Shown here: positions 42,410 through 53,462 of the stretch, piece after piece
Numbering within the stretch: the first letter of the stretch is position 1
How the letters are laid out: each line of letters begins with the position of its first letter
Assembly (NCBI GenBank): GCA_030998225.1
Contig: JAPYXD010000555.1
Coordinates: forward strand, 9,300,001 to 9,364,000
From: Diplolepis rosae
Taxonomy: Eukaryota; Arthropoda; Insecta; Hymenoptera; Diplolepididae
Length of the DNA: 64,000 bases
Direction: 5' to 3'
The notes under the pieces: model-generated
Told to the model about the DNA's origin: nothing
Databases searched by the model: none
What the model saw: the letters and a program-made list of their open reading frames with translations, nothing else
Program-made: the position numbers and the translations under genes

Positions 42410-43500
42410 ATAATCTGCTGGAAGTAAAAAGATAGAAGTTGTTGGATAGAAAAAGATAGAGATTTTTTTATACCCGACGAGAACACCTTTTGCATCCATA
42501 AAGTGATAACTTTTTCTATCTAAGTGTTATATCTTGAGCCGATCCATCGACTCTGATAGAATCTATCTTTGAGTCGATTTTTCGTGCACTGAAATATTTA
42601 TCTTTCTATCCACATTTATATCCGAGTCAATCCTTTTCCTAGCAATTTAAACCCTTTTCTATCTCTTTTGAAATCTACTATTGTGTATGTATATACTTAC
42701 TAGTCTTTCCCAATCGTTCACCTATCCATATCAGTCCTTTCCTATCCTATCTATATTTTTCTATCCGAATCTATCCTTGATATATTCATTTGAATTAATA
42801 AGAATACAAGAATTGAAAATAGAGACCTGGTAGTAAATTCTAAAAGAGATAGAAAAGGATTGAAATTATTTTACAAAGGATAAACATGGATAGAAATATG
42901 AAGATTGAAAAAGATAGGTATCGTAACGGATGTTATAGAAAATAAAAAACAGGATAGAAATTTTTATTGAGGATAGAAAAATAGGAAATAAAAAAGATAG
43001 ATGAGCTAGTGCATTCTAAATGAGATAGAAGAATATTGAAATGAAAAAAAAAAATTTTAATTTGAACAGAAAAATAGCGATTAAAAAGAATAGTAACGGT
43101 GATATATTTCAAGAGACAGATATTAGTCAAAAGTTATAAACAAAGGATAGATTTCGGTAGAAACATAGGAATGAAAAGAAATGTCTGTAGTGTAGTAGAT
43201 TGTAAAAAAAAGGATTAAGGTGGATATTCGGACGATAGAGTAACATTGACATAAAAAATGAGTGACGTGGATAGATAAAGGATACAAAGAGATAGACTTC
43301 TATACATCGAAGATAGGGAATATCAGAAAGACTTTAATTTAAAAGGATAGATCTCTCTTATAAATTAATGTAAAGATAGAAACGGGTTAGCATAAATAAC
43401 AAAGGATACATTTGAATATATTTTGTCGTCCCATTTCTATGTTAACAATTGAAAAAAATTCGAATGGATAGACATTTTATCCATTTACTTACAGCAAGAT
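42410..43500. repeat. degenerate GATAGA tract with strand switch
   Basis: From 42410 to about 42790 the plus strand is rich in TATC words (TTTCCTATCCTATCTATATT, TTTCTATCCGAATC). From about 42820 to 43500 it is rich in GATA words (GAGATAGAAAAGGATTGAAA, GATAAACATGGATAGAAATA). The pairing of the two halves makes a loose ~1.1-kb inverted satellite-like tract. GATA words are also potential GATA-factor sites. Confidence 0.65.
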
Positions 43501-43938
43501 AGTTAGAAAACTGTGAGGATTGAAAATCAACGCTAAGCCTTTTGATAATCTTCAAGCTGCTCATTTGCTGTTTCCATGGGACAAGGAAATTTTAAGTAAT
43601 TTTTAGACTCTGAAAAGAACATGTGGACATCTGGACAGTGAAGGGTGAAAATAATTACTGATGATTTTAACGAAATTTGACCAAGCCTTTCACCTTTATT
43701 GGAAATACAGTGGCGAGAACATCAGCTGCCAATTGGCTACTCGCCAGCATCTGTCGAGGATTACAATCATTAGTAGAATTTCTCTCTACTTTACCTTTTA
43801 CTACAACCCAAAACAATTCTATATTTGAAGCTCACAAAACAATTTTTTTCATTTTTGCACCTAGACATGAAATTTAAAAAATGCATAAAAGTTCACCGAA
43901 TTCGCAACTTTTATCTCGCAATTTAGTTTAATGAAAAT
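43501..43938. other. unassigned intron segment
   Basis: No repeat ends; one 66-codon frame (43677-43877) without a motif. Confidence 0.4.
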
Positions 43939-43942
43939 TTAA

Positions 43943-44433
43943 GAAAGACTTCCACCTTGTGCGTTCCAAAAAATCAAATTTTTCTTTTTACATTTTTCGA
44001 ATCTATGAACTATCGAAAATTCATGATCAGGAAGGAGAACTTTTATAACTAAATGAACTATCAAAAATAGGCCAAAAAATTCATTTTTTTTACAAATAGG
44101 TGCCATTTTGTTTCATTTCAATATTTTGGAAAACGTATATCCCGAACGAAAGCCAACACGCTTCTGATTAAAACTGTGTTACGCTTTTTTCTTTCAGTTG
44201 ACCTGGGATGCTAAAATCATGGTCACATTTTGGCTCCAACTTTCCGACAAGGTCACGTTCGAGGACGACTATACCGCGAAATTTTTTTTTCGAACTTTTC
44301 ATGTAAATATATTTTTTATCTTGAAGAATAAACGAACAACATGCAAGAAAAATCATTGTGATATCTTATGCCATTCTGTAGAAAAAAAATTTGAATTTTG
44401 GCCCGAAACTGTGTCACAAGGTGGAAGTCCCCC
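43943..44433. mobile_element. TTAA MITE with GGGGGACTTCCACC ends, 491 bp
   Basis: TTAA at 43939-43942 and 44434-44437. Left end GAAAGACTTCCACCTTGTG; right end CACAAGGTGGAAGTCCCCC. Right halves of the same family lie at 28541-28674 and 58241-58333, the latter also followed by TTAA. Confidence 0.82.
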
Positions 44434-44599
44434 TTAACTATTTCGTCGGTTATTTTTAGTATTAATTAGTTAAATTTCTTACTGGATATCATTTTTTTCT
44501 AATTTTGCCTTGAAAATCTGATTTGACGCGAGGGAAATGAAATTTTTCAAAAATATTTTGAAGTAAATGATTTGAAGGTCGGGGTTTTTGAAGAAAAAA

Positions 44600-44960
44600 G
44601 ACTTTCACGTGACAGTACGATTGAGATGCAAATGAAAAACTGACATCACTGTACTCGAGAGAAAGATAGAATGTTGAGGTAAGAGAAGGGAAGAGAAATT
44701 AACGTAGTTAATTCCACGAGTTCAGTGAGGTATTAAAAGTACCTTGTCGATGGGCTTTCCCACTCACGATTTTCTCGCCTCCGTTAATAAACGCGCGCGT
44801 AATTTCCTCTCTCAGAACGACGGAAGACGGGAGGTACGTCTTATAATTTCAACGATCAGAAAAACTGTCGGAAAAGTACCAGCAGAAATTTAAGGGACAA
44901 GAAAAATCGTAACGAATAATGTGGATTTCCGTCGAATCAGGTAAGCACCTCTGACAAGAA
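44600..44960. promoter_or_regulatory. non-repetitive GC-balanced island in the 17.6-kb intron
   Basis: No match elsewhere in the window. It contains AACGTAGTTAATTCCACGAG, AATAAACGCGCGCGTAATTT and GGAAGACGGGAGGTACGTC. At 44940 the word AATCAG-GTAAGCACC is a good splice donor on the plus strand, but no frame before it looks coding. Possible conserved non-coding element or antisense non-coding exon. Confidence 0.3.
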
Positions 44961-45924
44961 AAACGAGTGAGGTACTGATAATTAATTTATAATCTGCTAG
45001 ATTATATGAATTAAATTTTAATTCAATATTTCTTAATTTTAGAAATTTTTGTTTATTCTGCTTCAGCAAGGAAAATAATAGAGGTATTAATATTAACTTT
45101 AATTAAATGATTTATAAAAAAGAGGAAAAAGGGAATTTTGACGAATCATAGTAATTTAATATATAAGCCTGGTTAATAAATAGAAATGTGAATATTTAAT
45201 AAAACTGCTTTGAGGCACTAATTGGATTAAAGGCAATAAGGCAATTATGTTTTAGCTTTTATTTTATAATTCAATATTTCATTACATCATAACGAACATC
45301 TACATATTCATGACAAAAACTTGGGGAGTCTACTTAGCGATAAATAATTTATCAAATTTGTGGAATTAAAATCTATTTTTATCTTTGAAAATCATTGAAA
45401 AATCGTTTCAATGGAAAACAAAGTTTACAAAATATTTAACCTTATTAAAAAATCAGTGAAAATACAAGATTAAATAGATATAAATTAGTCACAGAATGAA
45501 AGTAGTCAAAAATTGACTACATATTTGTACGCAATAATTAGTCAAAATTAACTAATTTTCAAGCAAAATATGCTAATATATCAAACAATTTCAACCATTT
45601 ATCCGTAAAAAAATCAGTAACATTTTAGGAAGCAAAAATACGTATTATCTCTCTAAATTTAAATCTGTAGTTAATTTTAGCTATTTTAATCCGTGACTCA
45701 ATTTTATTTTTTAAATAAGTTAATTTTAACTGAATTTCCAATTAATGAGATTTGAAACAACTAATTGTATTAGGCAAAAAGAAATCACTGATCGAATGTT
45801 TACCAAATTTCAACTGATAATTAGTTTTCCCGATTACTGAAGCAAACAGTAAACATATCTACTTAACTGACTTTTGACCGAAATTAGATATATTTTAATA
45901 AAATTTCATGAATTTAAATATAAC
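44961..45924. other. AT-rich intron, nothing recognised
   Basis: Long AT-rich stretch. A fragment ATCTCTCTAAATTTAAATCTG at about 45649 resembles one R3 end. Confidence 0.45.
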
Positions 45925-45990
45925 AGATGACAGAGCATTCGACCGGCAATCGAAAAGTCCTGGACTCGATACCCAGCGGAGTGGAAGTGT
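45925..45990 (+). repeat. tRNA-derived SINE-like fragment
   Basis: GACAGAGCATTCGACC then GGCAATCGAAAAGTCC (an anticodon-arm-like TTCGA-CCGGCAA-TCGAA) and CTGGACTCGATACCCAG, a T-arm-like hairpin, followed by CGGAGTGGAAGTG. The same unit is at 2003-2065 on the other strand. The 5' half of a tRNA is absent. Confidence 0.6.
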
Positions 45991-46031
45991 TTCTTTTTCC
46001 ACAGACAAATTTTTCAAAAGTAAATAATAAA

Positions 46032-46864
46032 TTGGCACGCCCAAAAAACAGTTTCTTTAATCCAAAGAAATGTTTTCTTTGACCGTATATCAAAGAAAAA
46101 ATTTCTGTAAATTAAAGAAAGTTTTGTTGATTCGCTCTCTAAATCTGAATCAGTCAAATTTTCACTGATTGAATTAGTGATTTACCTTTTCACTGATGAA
46201 TCAGTGAAAAATATTTTTCACTGTTAAATCAGTTAATTTTCACTGATTCATCAGTGAAAAAATATTTCTCACTGTCAAATCAGTCAATCTTCACTGAAAT
46301 AATCAGTGAAATTTGACTTATTTACAGTAACCTCTTTTTAGCTATTTGAATCAGTCAAATTTCACTGATAATCAGTAGATTTTGACTGATTCAAATTTAG
46401 AGAGCAGAAAAATTTTCTTTAATTGAAACAAATCTATTTCTTTGAATCAAAAAAAAATTTCTTGAATCAATAAAACTTTCTTTAATTTATAGAAATTTTT
46501 TCTTTGATATATGGCCAACGAAAAAATTTCTTTGGATTAAAGAAAGTTTTGTTGATTCAAAAAAAAATTCTTTAATTGAAACAAATCTATTTCTTTGGAT
46601 TAAAGAAATTTTTTTTGAATCAACAAAACTTTCTTTAATCCAAAGAAATTTTTTCTTTGACCGTACATCAAAGAAAAAATTTCTGTAAATTAAAGAATGT
46701 TTTGTTGATTCAAAAAAATGTCCTTTAATGGAAACAAATCTATTTCTTTGGATCAAAGAACATTTTTTTGAATTAATAAAACTTTCTTTAATCCAAAGAA
46801 ATTTTTTCTTTATCCGAATGTCAAAAAAATGTTTCTTTGATTCAAGAAGACTGTTTTCTCAGTG
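46032..46864. repeat. TTTCTTT-rich hairpin element with a nested R3 MITE
   Basis: The left part AACAGTTTCTTTAATCC and right end GACTGTTTTCTCAGTG belong to the CACTGAGAAAACAG family seen whole at 53108. The interior repeats AAAGAAATTTTTTCTTTGACC-type words with their inverses. Split by the R3 MITE 46135-46404. Confidence 0.6.
46135..46404. mobile_element. MITE family R3, 270-bp copy
   Basis: Ends CTCTCTAAATCTGAATCAGT and ACTGATTCAAATTTAGAGAG. Internally, TTTTCACTGATTCATCAGTGAAAA-like palindromes are repeated about every 55-60 bp, so this copy is longer than the 132-bp one at 53331-53462. Confidence 0.85.
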
Positions 46865-47336
46865 CATTACGTTTCAAATTTTTTAAATATTTTCAAAATC
46901 GTGTAATATTTTTGATTTTATTTAAAAATTCTCCGATAAGGAAAACAAAATCTCAAACAAACAATGTAATAGAATCAACCCTTTTTGAAATGCGGCCCGG
47001 GATGATTTTGTAGGTGCCAGATTTGAGTGATTCGTACTGCTCGGTACTACACTACCCCATTAGTGCACCCCTAGTGTTAAGCCCCCTTAATCTCTCGAGA
47101 GCACATAATAATAGCCCATAGAACAGGTAGTACCATATGTCTGCCTTATTGTCACTACGCCGGCTTGTTGTCCTACTGCCAACATACACGTGTGGTACTC
47201 AAAACTCAACAACCGGAAAATTTGTCTATCTTGAGATGACACGCTGTCCACTTTTTAAAAAGCTATTATCGAACTCTCATTTTTCATTTACTTTACCCTT
47301 TATTTAAAAAATAATCGAGCATTTAAATTTTGAAAA
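46865..47336. other. unassigned segment
   Basis: 46990-47230 is less AT-rich (GGCCCGGGATGATTTTG..., CTACACTACCCCATTAGTG) with no frame or repeat match. Confidence 0.35.
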
Positions 47337-48424
47337 AATCTGCCCGCTTCGCAGGCAATTTCTCCTTGCGCGCTTCACGCTCGAACCTTTATTCCTCGCA
47401 TACATTCAACTTTAGTTCTTGTAATTTGATACTGAAACTAGAGTCAATTTTATTATATTGTAAATGTGAATCAAACTTTCTTAAAGTTACTAAATTTGTT
47501 TTTGATTTCAAATAAAAATGGAAGTACAATTCACTTAAGGCTCTATCAGCCTTAAGGAACACATTCTCATCATAACACTCGCGCTCGATTTGTAAGTTTT
47601 TATCCATTAGCTACATTTGAATCAAAAATGAAATTTTGAACGCGACGGGGACGCACGTTTCAGTCATCGCGGTTTGCGCTCCGAAATTTGTGGATCTCGC
47701 GCTTTGCGTTCGGTCTTCTATGTTCTTTAAACACAATTTACTAAATTTGTCCCCAACATTTTTTTCGTATTCCCCGTAAAGTTTTGCTTAGAAGGAGGTT
47801 ATTTCTATTTTTAATATTTATCATTAATAAACAAAAGATATAACTCCTATGACAAAATGTTCAAAACCAAAGTTGTTGATCTTTTTGAAATAAACAATTT
47901 TCTTTCCTGGCATTTTTTTCGTATCTCACATAAACTTGCTGCAAGATAGAATATTTTATTTTCAATAAAGTGTTTTACAATTTAAACGAAAAATACGTGT
48001 CCGACCAAAAAGTGCTCTGAAGTAAATTTTAATATCTTCTTGAGATGAACAATTGTCTCTAAAAATGTTTTCGTATTGTATAGTTTTCTTAAAAAACCAA
48101 GGTTTTCATTTTTAATAACATTTTTCATTAATCAACAAAAAATATAACTTTTATGAAAAATGGTCACCAAGAATTTTGTAGATCTCTTTGAAATAAGGAA
48201 TTTTGTTTTGAATTTTAATGCCGTATCTCGTATATTTTGGCGGAAAAACTCAATCCAATCCGATAATTCTATTAAGAAATATCGTGTCTACAGACGCCGG
48301 ATAGACAGACACTTTCGTAACAACAGTTTTTTGGACTATGGGGGTCTCAAAACGTAAAGATTTGATAAAAATTCCGAAAGTAATTTTTCACATAAAACCA
48401 ATACCTTTTCATATAATGAGAATA
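47337..48424 (+). mobile_element. modular repeat R1, diverged copy
   Basis: CTGCCCGCTTCGCAGGCA at the start, CTTAAGGCTCTATCAGCCTT at 47537, three M150-like modules (CGTATYYC words near 47767, 47920 and 48070), and the end GGGGGTCTCAAAACGTAAAG ... CATATAATGAGAAT. Clearly R1 but older: the ACAG tract is reduced to ATAGACAGACAC. Confidence 0.75.
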
Positions 48425-48805
48425 ATTGGAAGATAAGTTAGTCAAAGTCACTATTTCTTCAGTTTTTTTCATTCAGAATATTTTTTTCAAGTTTTTTTTT
48501 TCAAAGTAATAGTGTGAAAAATTTTATATCCAATAAAATAAGCCATGAAAAATTTCAACCGGAAAAAAATTATGGATGTTTCATGATCAAAATCAATAGA
48601 CTAATTTCAGTTATTTTTAGTTGATCATACTGATAAAAACCCTATAATTTTTATCAGACAAAACTTTGAATGCCTCATTTTATTCAAAATAAAATTTGTC
48701 ACGCTATCACTGGAAAAGATTCGATGGAAGAAAATTTTTAATGAAAAAAAAAGAGTAAATTGTCACATTGATGGACTTTTTCCCGTTATCTGTCCAATTC
48801 ATCTT
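48425..48805. repeat. hairpin repeat family R9
   Basis: AATAATTGGAAGATAAGTTAG at the left end is matched inversely by TTTTTCCCGTTATCTGTCC at the right; inner AAAATTTTATATCCAATAAAA pairs with TTTTATTCAAAATAAAATTT. Confidence 0.55.
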
Positions 48806-48807
48806 CA

Positions 48808-49050
48808 AGGTAGTTGTGTCAAAAATCAGGTTTCTGGTAAAAAAAGTTTTTCTATGATTTTATATATTATTTATTATATATAATAAGCCATGATTTATGA
48901 AAATCCAATCATTTTTAAAAAATTGGTAAGAAGCAATAGCAAGGAAAGATTCTATCACAAAAAACATCATTAAAAGTATTATTTTTCGGAAGTTTTAAAT
49001 TTTTTTCGTAAAAAATAATGATTTTTCTTTTATAAAAGAAAATTGTTTTA
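48808..49050. repeat. R2 type-B fragment with an AT-microsatellite junction
   Basis: AAGGTAGTTGTGTCAAAAATCAGG is the R2-B left end. The middle jumps at TATATTATTTATTATATATAATA (48868) into the right arm (AAATTGGTAAGAAGCAATAG). The right terminus is missing. Confidence 0.55.
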
Positions 49051-49560
49051 ACAATTTTTTTAAAACAAATTCAGGCAAATTTTTGGACAAAAATCGTATT
49101 TTTTTTCCAATAGCCGCCATTTTGTAAAATATTACAATAATATTTTTCGAAATTTTTATGGTTCACTGACTAAGGATCTAAACTTTAAAAAACTTTTTGA
49201 TTTTTTTGTTTCAGACGTCTTTGTGAGAAGCTAGAAATCGGGCAAATTGACCTATCGAATTTGGACATACCGGAAATCCGCCCCTATAAATCAAAATATT
49301 ATTGATGTATCAGGCTAAAAGAAATTTGTTTCAAAGAGAAACCTTCAAGAGAACCTTAATATACTACAAAAGTTTTTGTATGATTCGTTATTTTCTTCAT
49401 CCCCGAAAAAATCCCCAAAAATACTCTAATTTTCGAGCTCTTACACGGAATTGATTTGATTTAAGTCACAAAAGTATTTGATTTGATCAAATTTTCATTC
49501 GGTTCAAAGATACTTTGAATAAAACAAATTTTATTTTATTCTAATAAATCATTTTTTAAG
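49051..49560. other. unassigned intron with one hairpin fragment
   Basis: 49441-49560 resembles the TTTGATTT palindromic family (CACGGAATTGATTTGATTTA). The rest has no recognisable content. Confidence 0.4.
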
Positions 49561-49993
49561 GTATAAATCGTGAATCATTTTTTCAGGGAAAAAATTCTCT
49601 ACAACTTGGCCTTTTTCCAATTTTTGAAAATAAACTCTTTAATGGCTGAAACTATTAAAACAAAATTTGTATAAACGAATTGCTAAATTTGATAATAATT
49701 GATTCATTTCCAAAAACTGGAAACGGTAAAGTTGTGGAGATTTTTTTTCCTGGAAAAATGATCCATTATTTATAAGAATCGCACCATTTTTAAAAATTTG
49801 GTAAAAAGCGATAAGGAAAAAAAATCACCTGATAATAAAATTTGATAAATACATTATTTTTCTATTTTTCAAATTTTTTAATAGAAAATTATCTTTTCCG
49901 TTTCGAATAATCCCTTCAATAACAATATTGCTATTCTTGAAAGCAAAATTATCTATTTTTGCCCGAGGCCTAATTTTTCCTCACCGAACTACC
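49561..49993. mobile_element. TTAA MITE family R2 type A, left-truncated
   Basis: Right arm and end (AAAGCAAAATTATCTATTTT, CCGAACTACC) then TTAA 49994-49997, which it shares with the next R2 copy. The left end is absent. Confidence 0.7.
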
Positions 49994-49997
49994 TTAA

Positions 49998-50436
49998 GGT
50001 AGTTTTCATCTACGAAAATTAGACCTGAGGCAAAAATAGATAATTTTGCTTTCAAGAATAGCAATATTGTTATTGAAGGGCTAGTTTGGAAGAGAAAAGA
50101 TTAATTTCCATGAAAAAAATTTGAAATACAGAAAAATAATTTTATCAATAAATTTTATTTTTGCTCTAATTTTGTTGTAGGAATCTTTTCCTTGAAAAAG
50201 TGATTTGTAATTTATTAAAATCACATAATTTTTTAAAATTTGGTAAGAAGCAATAAGAAAAAAAATTAGAGCAAAATTAAAATTTATTGATAAAATTATT
50301 TTTCTGTATTTCAAATTTTTTTCATGGAAATTAATCTTTTCTCTTCCAAACTAGCCCTTCAATAACAATATTACTATTCTTGAAAGCAAAATTATCTATT
50401 TTTCCCTGAGGCCTAATTTTTCTTGACTAAACTACC
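49998..50436. mobile_element. TTAA MITE family R2 type A, 439-bp copy
   Basis: Begins GGTAGTTTTCATCTACGAAA and ends TTTCTTGACTAAACTACC; TTAA on both sides (49994-49997, 50437-50440). The arms are inverse nearly to the middle (AGCAATATTGTTATTGAAGG against CCTTCAATAACAATATTACT). Confidence 0.88.
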
Positions 50437-50685
50437 TTAAATCACCGAAAGTCATTAACAAATAATTTTCTTCGATTCAATCGAATCTTTTTTCTGAATG
50501 TATATCGATCACAGGAAAAGTAATGGTTTTCATAATCGTATAAACATACATGTAATACTTTATTTTTAGCTCGAAATCATTTCAATCTACCAATTTTATC
50601 TACATTATCTTATCGTATTTTAAACATTTATCTGATATGAAATAGAGAAAACAAAGCAATAATGAATGATTGAAAATATATTTAC

Positions 50686-51134
50686 CAACAGTACTTGCAG
50701 CACCAACGCTGTTTCTTCCCGGCGTCGCGGCGGGCGTCGGCGGACTCGCCTCAATTCCTTGATGAACACCATAAAGACTAAAGTCCTGTTCATTTGAACT
50801 GGTGCTGCTACACTTCCTCTTTTCCTGGTTGTGGTTCAAATGAAAAGTATCATTTTCAACCAGGCCAACGCCTAGGAGACCGAGATTCGGTCTAAGTTCG
50901 TCCATAAGTTTGTTTTGTCCACAATTGGCCGCAGCCGCTGCTGAGAAGTTGAGCTGCCTGCTGAAGATCGCAGGGAAGATATTGAACTGCTGATGATCCA
51001 GACTCAGCGCCGTTGTTGACAGGGAGGATCCGCCGCCGACGGAAGTCCCTCCGACGGATCCAACTCCGCCACCCGGCCCGGTACTTCCCGATAAATCGTT
51101 AGCCAGGGTGATGCCGGGGTGACCTTGCCGAGGT
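50686..51134 (-). CDS. unc-42: homeobox gene, N-terminal coding exon (5' boundary inferred)
   Basis: Minus-strand exon of about 449 bp that ends TGTTG|GTAAAT and splices in phase to the exon at 33099 (split Gly codon). It encodes a low-complexity N-terminal region: PRQGHPGITLANDLSGSTG, a GGGVGSVGGTSVGGG stretch, then DHQQFNIFPAIFSRQLNFSA, AAAANCGQ, MDELRPNLGLLGVG, RKCSSTSSNEQDFSLYGVHQ and SPPTPAATPGRNSVG. Such Gly/Ser/Ala tracts and a hydrophobic FNIFPAIFSRQL patch are usual for homeobox N-termini. The open frame reaches 51157 only through a GTG, and no in-frame ATG exists before the upstream TGA. I therefore infer acceptor TTTCGCGTTTGGTAG at 51135 and an earlier exon with the true start. The alternative is a start at the internal ATG at 50905. 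CDS is secure; the left edge is not. Confidence 0.85.
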
Positions 51135-53050
51135 CTACCAAACGCGAAAATTGTCACTCTTTTTAAAATGACATCATCTCAAGTCCTTTCCAAACAACTT
51201 CTTCAGTCATTCATCAGTTTCGAAAATTTGATGATTTTATAATTAGAAGACAATTCTCGTGAAAATATATCTCAAGTGCAATTTAACCTTTCCTAGGGAA
51301 AGTTGACCTTTTGATAATACTTGAGATAAAAGTTATCTTGATTTTATTCAAAAAGAGAAATCCATTTATCAAAATTTCCCGTTTCGTCTTCATTAACCCG
51401 ACTGAATAAAATTTTCAATATTTGTTATATTATCCTGGTCTTCATCTTGGGTGAGATGAAACTAATAATCTTCGTATTTAAATCTTCATTCTCGGCATGA
51501 GATCATCAACTTTGATATTCCTCAGATTTTCTCCAATTGGGAGTTGGATGCCGAAGAATATTTCTGCATCAAGAACTCGAAAGAAATAAAATTGATGAGA
51601 GCCTCTTTCCTTTCTTCAACTCTTGTCCTTTCTCTTCCTTCCAATTTTAAAAATCAAATCTTTAATAGGAACATCCTTCACTTGTCCTCTTGGACCTTCA
51701 CCTCACGATTTCTTCCACTCAAGCAAAGCTCCGCAAACTTTCTTCACTGCCCAATGTCCTTTGGTCCACAAACCATCTACAAACACATCCTCCAGCACAA
51801 AATTAAGCCCCTTGACCTTGAACCCGCCCACCGGCGTGCCCAAATTCCGCCGACCCGGAGATGCAAACACCGGAAGTATGATAAGAAAGGAGATTTGGTT
51901 CGCCGGTAATTCAAGGTTATATCTGAGGTTAAGATCGAAGCGCCGCGACGTACGTTAAGCGCGTCGCGGTTGGCCTGGTCCGATTCAAAATTCAAATGAA
52001 ATTATCCTCGTCGATCCAATTAGGATTTCCTCCCGCACTGTATTCTGGGGGGATCTGGGGAGATGTAAAGGGGAGGGGTATGGTTAAAGGGGGGTTTGCA
52101 GGGAGGAATGCGGGTGCAGGGGTATCCCGCGCGAACGGCCTTGAAAATTCAAATATTGAAATAATTGGCCCCAATGAGGTTAAGCCGAGACACCCGGAGG
52201 AACGAAGATAACAACGAGGACTATGGCGATGACGTCGACGAGAAAGTCGAGGATCAGAGAGAGAGACCGAAGGGGTACCGCTCGCCGTGAGTTCTTGCGG
52301 GTTTCTGTCCACGAAATGCAGTTATCCTGGTGACTTAGGGGGACGCGGGGGGATGCGTGGGGGATGCGTGGGGGCGAAACGATCCCTGACTGAAGCAGAG
52401 TCTCATCCCCTGTGAAGAGAGGAGAACGAACTGGGATTGGAGCTAGTGGGGAAGCGTTACCCTGACGACGACCAATCGGTAGGGAATGAACTACCCCGCA
52501 GCCCTCAACAGACAAAATGGCGCCCATCCAATGAAAATTCCTCCGGAAAATAGCCTGCGAGCGATTTTCTTTGCTTGCGTCCCACTCTCTCGCCCCTTTG
52601 CCATCATCCCCTCGTCGTCATTCCACCCGCCAACCGGTGACGCTTTTTCTTTTTTTTTTTCATCATCTCGCAGCAGATAGCTTTTTTAATTCTTTTTCCT
52701 TTTTCGGGATTTGATTGTAACGTACACCACCGCTTCACAGTATCTATATCGAGAGAACGGGTGAAATGGTGTGGGTGAGGATTTTGATGTTGATATATAG
52801 ATCGGATGTGAGGTTCAAATATAAGAGGAGCAGAGGATAGGACACATGGATCCAGTTGTAGAATTGTGGGTAATGGGAAAGTGGTTTCCTCCTTTTGTAG
52901 ATAATCCTCCTTTTGCCTGTGTATCTGCTTATTTCGCTGGGTCCTTCTTAGATCTTCTATGAAGTTATTCATTCGAAAGGATAAAGAAAAGGAGATTATT
53001 GTTCTTACAAGGATCATGTGTTACGTTGGGATAGAAGAGTTCAAATCTTC
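51135..53050 (-). promoter_or_regulatory. GC-richer, low-repeat region upstream of the N-terminal exon
   Basis: From about 51540 to 53050 the sequence is markedly richer in G+C and CpG words (AAGCGCCGCGACGTACG, GGGGGACGCGGGGGGATGCG) and has none of the repeat families. This is the most likely place for the promoter, 5' UTR or first exon of the minus-strand homeobox gene. Several overlapping open frames on both strands (e.g. 52180-52527 and 51992-52312 minus; 51544-51909 plus) reflect composition and show no domain. AAAATGGCGCCCATCC at 52514 contains a Pho/YY1-E2F-like word. I could not find an ATG exon whose donor has the phase needed at 51134. Confidence 0.4.
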
Positions 53051-53096
53051 AGAATCTTAAAACTACAGTGGGTGGCCAATTTATTGTAGTCACTTT

Positions 53097-53330
53097 GTTT
53101 TTGTTGATCGCATACACTGAGAAAACAGTTTCTTTGAATCAAATGAACATTTCTTTGATATACGGTCAAAGAAAGTTTTGATAATTCAAAAATATTTTCT
53201 TTGATCGAAAGAAATAAATTTGTTCAGATTATAGAAAATTTTATTCAATCAACAAAACTTTCTTCAATTCAAAGAAATTTTTTCATTGATCGTATATCAA
53301 ATAAATCTTTCTTTGATTCAAAGATTCCTA
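53097..53330. repeat. CACTGAGAAAACAG hairpin element, left part
   Basis: CACTGAGAAAACAGTTTCTTTG, then TTTGATATACGGTCAAAGAAAG and inverses. An R3 MITE begins right after it. Confidence 0.6.
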
Positions 53331-53462
53331 CTCTCTAAATCTGAATCAGTCAAATTTTCACTGATTGAATAAGTGATTTTCCTTTTGACCTCTTTTTAGT
53401 TATTTGAATCAGTCAAATTTCACTGATAATCAGTAGATTTTGACTGATTCAAATTTAGAGAG
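53331..53462. mobile_element. MITE family R3, 132-bp reference copy
   Basis: Ends CTCTCTAAATCTGAATCAGT and ACTGATTCAAATTTAGAGAG, with TA at 53329-53330 and 53463-53464. The TA duplication points to a Tc1/mariner-type transposase. Confidence 0.92.

Noticed and set aside
45925..45990. Functional tRNA gene
   Set aside because: No D-arm or acceptor stem; present in repeated copies with the same extra 3' sequence.
51135..51157. GTG at 51157 as the start codon of the homeobox protein
   Set aside because: Nuclear genes rarely start at GTG, and an acceptor-like TTTGGTAG lies just inside; a spliced upstream exon is more likely.
51544..53017. Overlapping frames in the GC-rich upstream region as genes
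   Set aside because: Frames overlap on both strands, have no domain or start context, and are expected where stop codons are rare because of GC content.
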